NCBI GenBank assembly: GCA_030145595.1
Contig: JAQYVG010000088.1
Location: 1 to 12,086, forward strand
Source of the DNA: Desulfobacterales bacterium
Lineage (GTDB): Bacteria > Desulfobacterota > Desulfobacteria > Desulfobacterales > UBA11574
DNA: 12,086 nt
Direction of reading: 5' to 3'
Shown: piece after piece, positions 6,370 through 12,086 of the stretch
Layout of the letters: each line of letters opens with the position of its first letter
Position numbering within the stretch: position 1 is the stretch's first letter
Notes under the pieces: model-generated
What the model was told of the DNA's origin: nothing
The model's input: the letters and a program-made list of their open reading frames with translations, nothing else
Databases searched by the model: none
Made by a program: the position numbers and the translations under genes

Positions 6370-7609
6370 ATGCGAATTGCAATTATTGGTGCCGGAATTT
6401 CAGGAATTACCGCTGCAGATCTTCTTCAAAAGAAACATCGAGTGACCCTTTTTGAAAAAAATGATTACTTTGGCGGTCATACCAATACAATAACCATCCC
6501 GGCCGGACCTGATGCAGGAACCCCGGTGGATACCGGTTTTATTGTCCTGAATTACAGAACCTACCCCAATTTTATCAAATTTTTAAAACAGCTTTCGGTT
6601 GCCACCGAAAGAACCGAAATGTCATTTAGTTACGATGACCCGCAAACCGGACTGTCCTATGCAACTCGAAGCCTGAACACTCTTTTTGCTCAAAGAGTCA
6701 ATCTCTTTAAGCCCTGGTACTGGCGATTTATCTTTGAAATAAAAAAGTTTTCTACTGCAAACCAAAGAGGATTATTACGAAAACAGACTGGAAGGTTTGA
6801 CCCTGGGCCAATACCTTCATAAACTGAATTACAGCGACCATTTGATCCACAAGTTTATCGTTCCCTGGTCGGCTGCCGGTTTTAAGATGCTGGAATTTCC
6901 CATGAAAACTTTTGCACGGTTTTATGAAAATCACGGTCTTTTGTCCGTGGATGAAACCGTGCCCTGGTATTTCGTAAAGGGCGGCTCCCGGACATACGTA
7001 CGCGCGTTCTTAAAATGCTTTCAGGGCAAAACGTTTAAGGAAACGCCTGTTAGCGGTGTGAAGCGACATCCGCACGTCACGGTGTCGTTTAAAAATGGAA
7101 GTCAGGAAACATTCGACAGGGTGGTGATTGCCGTCCATGCAGATGAAGCCTTCGGGCTCTTAGAAGATCCCTCGGAAGATGAAAAACGCTTGCTGGGAAG
7201 TTGGAAATATTCCCAAAACACCGCTTTTCTGCACACAGATACGAATTGGATGCCCGCAAACCGCAGAGCCTGGGCATCTTGGAATTACATCCGAATGCCC
7301 GAAAACAAAGAGGATTCCCCTATTGCGCTGACGTATCATATGAACCGGCTCCAAAACCTGAAAACTCAAAAAGACTATCTGGTCACCCTGAACCCCTCTA
7401 AAATGATAAACAAAGAGTTTGTTATCAAAAAGATTCATTACACCCATCCGCTATATTCTTTTTCTGCGTTTGAGTCCCAAAAAGAATTGACAAAGTTAAA
7501 TGGCGTCAACAATACTTTTTTTTGTGGAAGTTATTTTGGGTACGGGTTTCATGAAGACGGTGTCAAGTCCGCTGTTGACGTCGGCAAACATTTCAATATC
7601 GAGCTATGA
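6370..7609 (+). pseudogene. COG2907-type FAD-dependent amine-oxidase-like protein, frameshifted
   Basis: Two pieces in different frames make one protein of about 412 residues. Piece one (6370-6770) has the FAD-binding start AIIGAGISG with acidic Glu29 and FEKNDYFGGHTNT, then the family motif VDTGFIVLNYRTYPNF. Piece two (from about 6770, after a +1 shift) reads DYYENRLEGLTLGQYLHKL and goes on to the C-terminal CGSYFGYGFHEDGVKSAVDV. The shift lies between a frame-two stop at 6740-6742 and codon GAT at 6770. One extra base in the A6 (6741-6746) or T4 (6748-6751) run would explain it. Family members are flavoproteins found beside DUF1365 and cyclopropane-synthase-like genes, linked to fatty-acid modification in some proteobacteria. 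GAGGG precedes the ATG, and the end overlaps the next start by ATGA. A sequencing error or programmed frameshift cannot be excluded. Confidence 0.82.
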
Positions 7610-8748
7610 AGTCAAAAATTTATAAAGGAAAGATAGAGCATACCCGATATTTGCCGGTCGCACACCGCTTTAATTATCCGTTATATGTATATGCCATCGA
7701 TCTGGATGAATTGCCCGAGCTGGACCGGCGACTTCCCCTGTTCGGATATAACCGGCTTCGATTTGCCTCAATTTTTGACCGGGACTACCTTCTGCGGGGA
7801 AAAGGCACTATTTTTGAAAAACTTTACCGCTGCCTGGAATCAGAAGGAATAGGTTCACGGCCTGACAAAGTGATACTGATCACCTCTCCCCGTTACTTGA
7901 ACTATGTTTTTAACCCCGTTAACTTTTATTATTGTTACACGCAACAAGACACACTTCTTTGTATTATAACGGAAGTAAATAATACCTATGGCGAACGTCA
8001 TCTCTACGTGCTGAAAGATACGCTTGCAGAAAACAATGCTGATGTTATCAAATATAAAGCCCCCAAAGCATTTCACGTATCTCCTTTTAACCGCATTGAG
8101 GGGGAACACGAATTTACTTTTTCGGAGCCCAGGGAAACCTTGGACATAAGTATCAGACTGAACCGAGAGAATAAGAAGGTTTTTGATGCCCGTCTCACAG
8201 GGGTTGCCTTTCTGCCCCTGTGGATTGTGGTTTCAAAAAAAATCGGTAAAAAGGCGGCCTGGCTGATTTCCATGGGAATCAACACCGGTGCATTCATCGG
8301 CGTTCTGTTTTTGGGAGCGGGAGATGAAATCGCCTATGGAATCATTGTCGTTTTCTCAGGCATCGGTTTTGGGGCCGGCTTGGCACTGCCTTCTGCCATC
8401 CAGGCGGACGTGATCGATTATGACGAACTCATCAGCGGTCTGCGCCGCGAAGGACTGTTCATCGGGATCTGGTCCATTGCCAAAAAACTGGCGGCCGCGC
8501 TGGGCGTGGGAATCAGTCTCTACTTGCTGGGGTATGTGGGGTATGAACCCAACATCGAGCAGAGCGGTGCCGTTGTTCTATCATTAAAGTTACTTTACGG
8601 TTTAGTTCCCTGTTTGTGTAATATCATTGCTCTTATGGTTGCGCTGTTATATCCGATATCCCAGGAAAAACATCGTGAGATAAGAAAGCTGATTGAAGAG
8701 AGGGGGCCTGGAAGTCCGGTAAAAGATCCTCTAAAGGATCGAATTTAA
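7606..8748 (+). CDS. Chimeric ORF: truncated DUF1365 domain fused to C-terminal half of a GPH/MFS_2 symporter
   Basis: A 380-residue ORF with two unrelated halves. Residues 1 to about 198 are DUF1365: IEHTRYLPVAHRFNYPLYVYAIDLDEL, FNPVNFYYCY, the very conserved EVNNTYGERHLYVL (123-136) and FHVSPFNRIEGEHEF. The domain breaks off after RLNRENKKVFDARLTG, before its usual last 50 or so residues. From about 200 the protein is the C-terminal part of a GPH family sugar-cation symporter: LPLWIVVSKKIGKKAAWL, GIGFGAGLALPSAIQADVIDYDEL (251-274) and RREGLFIGIWS, with about five membrane segments. The second half is visibly richer in G+C around 8240-8540. Both families occur in the same lipid-modification operons, so the simplest origin is a deletion that joined two operon genes in frame. 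Neither half should keep normal function. It overlaps the flavoprotein stop by ATGA. Confidence 0.85.
   Translation: MKSKIYKGKIEHTRYLPVAHRFNYPLYVYAIDLDELPELDRRLPLFGYNRLRFASIFDRDYLLRGKGTIFEKLYRCLESEGIGSRPDKVILITSPRYLNYVFNPVNFYYCYTQQDTLLCIITEVNNTYGERHLYVLKDTLAENNADVIKYKAPKAFHVSPFNRIEGEHEFTFSEPRETLDISIRLNRENKKVFDARLTGVAFLPLWIVVSKKIGKKAAWLISMGINTGAFIGVLFLGAGDEIAYGIIVVFSGIGFGAGLALPSAIQADVIDYDELISGLRREGLFIGIWSIAKKLAAALGVGISLYLLGYVGYEPNIEQSGAVVLSLKLLYGLVPCLCNIIALMVALLYPISQEKHREIRKLIEERGPGSPVKDPLKDRI
8725..8740 (+). terminator. Weak hairpin overlapping the end of the chimeric ORF
   Basis: GATCCT (8725-8730) and AGGATC (8735-8740) form a six-pair stem with loop CTAA, followed by GAATTT. It overlaps the last codons, and its T tail is poor, so it is at best a weak terminator. 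Confidence 0.25.
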
Positions 8749-8793
8749 AAAGCACGAAAGATACGTTTAATCAGCGGGGTGATACATAAAACT

Positions 8794-8820
8794 CTACACG
8801 TAGGGCGAATACGCATGTAG
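8794..8820 (+). promoter_or_regulatory. Stem-loop just upstream of the SOUL gene
   Basis: CTACA and TGTAG close an outer five-pair stem. CGTA and TACG make an inner four-pair stem, with a CA bulge and loop GGGCGAA. No T tract follows. A second small pairing, GATCA (8820-8824) with TGATC (8835-8839), would leave the AAAGG ribosome binding site in its loop. A post-transcriptional control role is possible, but nothing here proves it. Confidence 0.25.
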
Positions 8821-8833
8821 ATCATCAAAGGCG

Positions 8834-9469
8834 GTGATCATTAAAATTTCAATCCGAATCACAGTTGCAGTAGCGATTATAATAATTGGAGCGATGGATG
8901 CCATGGCAACCGAAGAGGCTACATACAAAGTGGTGAAAAAAGACAACAGGTTCGAGATCCGCGATTATGCACCACAAATCCTCGCCGAAACCCTTGTGCA
9001 AGGGGATGTTGAAGATGCTGGAAACAAGGCATTCAAAAGGCTTTTCCGCTACATCTCCGGCGGCAATCGGTCACGCGACAAAGTGGCGATGACGGCTCCC
9101 GTATCCCAACAGCCAATGGGAGAAAAGATCAAGATGACAGCTCCCGTAGGACAGCAGCGTGTTAAGGAAAGTTGGGCTGTAAGCTTCATGATGCCGGCCT
9201 CGTACACTCTGGAAACCCTTCCGGAGCCAGAGGACCCAAAGGTCACATTGCGTCAGGTTTCAGCTCGACGGATGGCCGCAATACGCTACTCTGGTTTCTG
9301 GAGCGAGAAGGGTTACCTTCGATACAAGTTGGAACTGGAGTCGTGGATTCACGAAAAGGGTCTTACCATTGTAGGCGATCCCATATGGGCCCGATACAAT
9401 CCCCCTTTTACCCCGTGGTTCTTGCGGCGAAACGAGATTCTGATTCCGGTAGATACAGGCACTGACTAA
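8834..9469 (+). CDS. Exported SOUL-family haem-binding protein
   Basis: The 211-residue frame carries a SOUL/HBP domain. It begins with TYKVVKKDNRFEIRDYAPQI, continues with NKAFKRLFRYISGGN, and has the family repeat VAMTAPV (84-90) and KMTAPV (100-105). FMMPASYTLETLPEPEDP and AAIRYSGFWSE follow. An N-terminal hydrophobic segment ending AMDAMA at residue 25 looks like a Sec signal peptide, so the protein should be periplasmic. SOUL proteins bind haem or porphyrins; the exact role in bacteria is not settled. The start is uncertain. GTG 8834 is only two bases after AAAGG, whereas ATT at 8840 is eight bases from it and would give the ordinary signal-peptide start MKISIRITVAVA. No ATG is available in frame upstream. 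It probably forms its own transcription unit or follows the chimeric gene. Confidence 0.85.
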   Translation: MIIKISIRITVAVAIIIIGAMDAMATEEATYKVVKKDNRFEIRDYAPQILAETLVQGDVEDAGNKAFKRLFRYISGGNRSRDKVAMTAPVSQQPMGEKIKMTAPVGQQRVKESWAVSFMMPASYTLETLPEPEDPKVTLRQVSARRMAAIRYSGFWSEKGYLRYKLELESWIHEKGLTIVGDPIWARYNPPFTPWFLRRNEILIPVDTGTD

Positions 9470-9669
9470 GAAAAAGCTTAACAATCGCATAGAGTACCAA
9501 GTCATGCAAGCGGCGGTCACGACGAGGCTCATGCGTGAGGTTAGCCCGAGTCACCCTGCCTTTGACCTTCCAGAAAATGAAGTCCAAAATAAAAGTATCA
9601 TATGATGTCGCTTCGAAATGCTTCAATTAGTAGTGATTGAAACATGTCCTAAAATAAAGGAGCTTTTTA

Positions 9670-10623
9670 GTGAAACGGAAAATTAATTTTAACCCTACTT
9701 GTGGCTTGATTATAGGCTTGCTTCTTCTGATTGCTGTTCCCACCGTCGCTACCTCCGGGAAAATACGCGAAAGGAACGCCGGCCTGGCTTCGAAGATCGG
9801 CTGGTCTGTCTTTACGCGTGGCGGGTACGTCCATCAGATGGACACGGACATCGACAATGGCGGAAGTTTCAGCGTGAACCGCTTCTTTGTTCAGGGCGGC
9901 CCCACCTATGTGTCCGACGAGGGCACGAGCCTTTCCCTGGCCGTTGGCTACGGCTTCGACGGCTATAATTTTTCAGGTAATACAGGATTCGGGGGCCGGA
10001 AGCCCTGGGAGGATATCCACTCCCTTCGCTTCAGTATCCCCTTGCGCTGGAAAATCAATGAACAGTGGAAGGGATTCGTCTCCCCTACGCTACGGTTTGC
10101 GGGAGAAAAAGGGGCTGATTTCGATGATGCCTTAACCGGTGGAGGTTTTGCGGGTTTTTCCTACCGGTACAGCGATCGTCTTACCATCGGCCCGGGAGTT
10201 GGCGTTCTGACCCAATTGGAAGACAGTACCCGGGTGATTCCGATTTTGATCATCAACTGGAAAATAACCGACACTTTGAGCCTAAACACCGGTCGGGGAA
10301 TCGGCGCAACACTTGGACCTGGACTTACCCTTGACTGGCGGCCGTCTCGTGCTTGGTCATTTTCCATAGGCGGCCGGTCCGAACGGCTGCGCTTCAGGCT
10401 TGATGAGGAGGGGACCGTCCCCAGCGGTATTGGTGACGACCGTTCTTTCCCCATCTTCGGCGGTATCGTATACAGCTTAACCCCTATGATACACATCGGA
10501 GTTCTGGGGGGAGTGGAAGTCGGCGGAGAGCTTCGCCTGGAAGATGAAAACGGCCATACAATCATCGAGGAAAACCACGACCCTGCCGGATTTCTGGGCA
10601 TTACCTTCAGCGCCAGGTTTTAA
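9670..10623 (+). CDS. Outer-membrane beta-barrel protein, DUF6268-like
   Basis: A 317-residue protein starting at GTG 9670, with AAAGGAGC six bases before. Residues 1-27 form a signal peptide: MKRK, a hydrophobic core GLIIGLLLLIAV and cleavage after about PTVA. The mature part alternates short amphipathic strands and Gly/Asn-rich turns: LSLAVGYGFDGYNF, LRFSIPLRWKINEQW, FAGFSYRYSDRLTIGPGVGV, and WRPSRAWSFSIGGRSERLRF. It ends in FLGITFSARF with the terminal Phe typical of BAM-assembled barrels. The pattern resembles the DUF6268 outer-membrane family, which has no assigned substrate. It follows the SOUL gene by 200 bases, which hold no convincing gene, and its G+C content is higher than that gap. 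It converges on the broken YbgA-like gene. Confidence 0.8.
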   Translation: MKRKINFNPTCGLIIGLLLLIAVPTVATSGKIRERNAGLASKIGWSVFTRGGYVHQMDTDIDNGGSFSVNRFFVQGGPTYVSDEGTSLSLAVGYGFDGYNFSGNTGFGGRKPWEDIHSLRFSIPLRWKINEQWKGFVSPTLRFAGEKGADFDDALTGGGFAGFSYRYSDRLTIGPGVGVLTQLEDSTRVIPILIINWKITDTLSLNTGRGIGATLGPGLTLDWRPSRAWSFSIGGRSERLRFRLDEEGTVPSGIGDDRSFPIFGGIVYSLTPMIHIGVLGGVEVGGELRLEDENGHTIIEENHDPAGFLGITFSARF

Positions 10624-10659
10624 CACGAGATGGCAACCGGTTATAAATTTCCTCAAACA

Positions 10660-10681
10660 CTTAAAACAATGTGGTTTTGAG
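10660..10681. terminator. Hairpin between convergent genes
   Basis: CTTAAAAC (10660-10667) pairs with GTTTTGAG (10674-10681), including one T-G pair. An alternative fold CTCAAA/TTTGAG uses nearby bases. Its position between convergent genes suits a terminator, but neither strand has a T-run after it. Confidence 0.3.
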
Positions 10682-10817
10682 TATTAAAAACAGCTTATTG
10701 TTCAGTATAGATTTCCGAGGCCGTAATTTTTTTCATCACTGCATTCATTCATGTTCTCTATAATAAGAAGGTTCGAAACTTGAGCAAGAAGTTTATCTTT
10801 AAATGACACTTTTTGTT

Positions 10818-11767
10818 CTAAGCATGATTCCGAAGTTTAAGGGCTATCGGATGAGGGTTTAAATAGACTTGTTGGCCCAAATATGGCTGTTTGTATTTTC
10901 GTACGTAATGGTTGAGCAGGGTAACCGGCACGATCAGGGGTACGTACTCATTTCTATACTGTTCGATGATCTCAAGCAGTTCCTGCTTTTCGTCCGGGGA
11001 AAGGTGTTTTTTAAAGTATCCCATGATGTGCTGAAGAACATTTATATTTTTTTCAACGTGGTTTTCAACCTCAATGCTTCCATCAGTAGAGTCTCGTATT
11101 GTTCAAATAGATCCTTTTCAGAAATGCCTGTACCTCCGGCAACCAGTTTGCCCATCAACCGTGAATGATTAGGACTGTGTGACATCATCAAGAGTTTGTG
11201 CCGGGTATGAAAATCGACCAGATTCCTCATACTTTTTCCTTTGGCCAGGGTTTCCCGCTATCGTTTAAGCGTAAAAATCTGCTCAATGAAGGTTTCTCTC
11301 AGTTTCGGGTCATGAAGCCGTCCTTCTTCTTCCACCGGCACCAGCAGCAAATGGCGTGTGAATTCTCGAGCAAATATGCCCTGCCCTTTTTTCTGGGGCA
11401 TTCCTTTGAAATTTTTTACCGGAACTCTAAACAGGCCGCTGCTGGGAGAGTTTTTTTTGAAAACAAACCCGCACAGATGTTCTTTTTCCAGTTCTTTGGC
11501 TCTTTTGCGTGCCCATGCGGTCATTCTGTCAGTATGGTCGATATTTGTTTTAGAAGTGACCAGATTGGGATTGTCCGGATGCCCCACAAGACGCAGAGTC
11601 TCCCGGGGAACGCCCATCCCGCATTCCACTTCCGGGCATACCGGTACATATTCCACGTACATTCCCAGCGTATCGACGAGGTAAGGGTCTCTTGTGTGTC
11701 CGCCGTTCCAGCGCACCTTATGGCCCAAAAGGCAGGCGCTGATTCCTATTTTAATCCGGTTGTCCAA
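10818..11767 (-). pseudogene. DUF523-DUF1722 (YbgA-like) gene broken by a TAG and a frameshift
   Basis: The DUF523 part starts at TTG 11767 (MDNRIKIGISACLLG, AGGGG ten bases upstream) and runs through VRWNGGHTRDPYLVD, VPVCPEVECGMGVPRE and KKNSPSSGLFRV to FIEQIFTLKR. A TAG at 11260-11258 interrupts it. The same frame then continues RETLAKGKSMRNLVDFHTRHK and LLMMSHSPNHSRLMGKLVAG, the start of DUF1722. Fused proteins usually have R-W-R at this junction, so TGG to TAG is the likely change. A second lesion is a one-base loss in an A7 run (11053-11047). Restoring the frame gives NINVLQHIMGYFKKHLS and the normal end YLNPHP...LRNHA. The DUF1722 piece has its own AAAGGA and ATG at 11230, so separate expression is conceivable, but the frameshift would still cut it short. 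Total span, about 316 codons, is normal for the fusion. Confidence 0.87.
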
Positions 11768-11825
11768 TGGAACACTTCCCCTGGGTTTAACGTGCAAGAC
11801 AAATCAATCCTCTCCGGTTCAGCTT

Positions 11826-11854
11826 GTAATATCAGCCGAGAACCTTTAACGCAA
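11826..11854 (-). promoter_or_regulatory. Possible promoter of the YbgA-like pseudogene
   Basis: On the minus strand, TTGCGT (11854-11849) and TATTAC (11831-11826) are 17 bases apart. They would start RNA near 11819, about 50 bases before the TTG at 11767. The rest of 11768-11940 is A+T rich with no gene. Confidence 0.3.
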
Positions 11855-11940
11855 TCTTCCACGTCACAAATAATCACAAAAACAAAACATGTACAACCAA
11901 TAGCAAACAAAACACTGCTCCGGATTCAAACCGGCTATTC

Positions 11941-12086
11941 TTATCCGCCGATCAGCGGACGCGTCTTTTCCAGCTTGAAATAAACCAGAACGCTGGATTC
12001 GATAGCGTCCTGATCGGAAGGATATTTTCTGCGGCTTAACGAAGAAATCAGATCGGGATCTTTGTCCTCGCGAGCCTTGGTTAAGT
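11941..12086 (-). CDS. C-terminal end of an unrecognised protein
   Basis: An open frame enters from the right edge and ends at TAA 11943-11941. The visible 47 residues include DPDLISSLSRRKYPSDQDAI and the end ESSVLVYFKLEKTRPLIGG. The amino-acid mix and clean frame look coding, with a strand-like V-L-V-Y-F-K-L near the end. I do not recognise the family, and most of the gene lies outside the window. It is upstream of, and on the same strand as, the broken YbgA-like gene, 173 bases away. Confidence 0.55.
   Translation of the reverse strand, partial: LTKAREDKDPDLISSLSRRKYPSDQDAIESSVLVYFKLEKTRPLIGG

Noticed and set aside
9504..9605. Short plus-strand frame between the SOUL and outer-membrane genes
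   Set aside because: It has no ribosome binding site, no recognisable motif, and only 33 codons.
11047..11053. Programmed -1 frameshift on the A7 run of the YbgA-like gene
   Set aside because: The heptamer in the zero frame is G-AAA-AAA, which gives poor P-site re-pairing. I see no clear downstream stimulator, and the gene is already stopped by the upstream TAG.
11258..11260. TAG in the DUF523-DUF1722 gene read as pyrrolysine
   Set aside because: The site is the domain linker, where Trp is usual; a second, frameshifting lesion lies downstream and nothing suggests a functional Pyl residue. Simple decay explains both.
11198..11983. A 261-residue plus-strand frame across the YbgA-like region
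   Set aside because: It is the antisense shadow of the DUF523 domain; its sequence is Phe/Ser/His-rich without any domain, while the minus strand matches DUF523 throughout.

Overview
The window reads as chromosomal DNA of moderate G+C from an anaerobic or microaerophilic bacterium. A Desulfobacterota (deltaproteobacterial sulfate-reducer-like) host is the best guess. That rests on two apparent UGA-decoded selenoproteins of thioredoxin-fold families, a ferritin-like diiron (rubrerythrin-type) protein, FMN split-barrel proteins and a PEP-synthase-like enzyme packed together. It is an inference; no rRNA or taxonomic marker is present. There is no phage, insertion sequence, CRISPR array or tRNA that I can see.

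Left part (1-3737). At the left edge the first 17 codons of a DUF523 protein run leftwards off the window. Divergent from it is a small FMN-binding split-barrel protein (216-644, +). It converges with a tight minus-strand operon read from 3737 down to 639: a selenocysteine peroxiredoxin of the Bcp/PrxQ type (UGA at 3600-3602), a second split-barrel protein one base downstream, and a PEP-synthase-like dikinase. The dikinase has the ATP-grasp and phospho-histidine domains but no PEP/pyruvate barrel, and it overlaps the preceding gene by ATGA. A good minus-strand promoter with an inverted repeat over its -35 box precedes the operon.

Middle part (3738-6369). Two small unrecognised proteins (4056-4370, 4726-4947) each have a strong ribosome binding site and a recognisable promoter, with a rho-independent terminator between them. 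They are followed by a second selenoprotein, a SelU/PRXL2-like (AhpC-TSA_2) protein with a U-P-F-C redox motif (5067-5609, UGA at 5196-5198), and by a ferritin-like diiron protein (5700-6197). Conventional gene calling would truncate both selenoproteins to their C-terminal parts.

Right part (6370-12086). A lipid-modification type operon appears to be decaying. A COG2907-type flavoprotein carries a +1 frameshift near 6743-6770. It overlaps by ATGA an ORF in which a truncated DUF1365 domain is fused in frame to the C-terminal half of a GPH/MFS_2 sugar-cation symporter, and no cyclopropane-synthase-like methyltransferase is found. Then come an exported SOUL haem-binding protein (8834-9469) and an outer-membrane beta-barrel protein (9670-10623). 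On the minus strand a DUF523-DUF1722 (YbgA-like) gene is broken by an in-frame TAG and a frameshift in an A7 run. The right edge holds the C-terminus of an unrecognised gene.

Taken together, the left and middle parts look like a thiol/selenol and iron redox-defence neighbourhood, and the right part carries three signs of gene decay or rearrangement.
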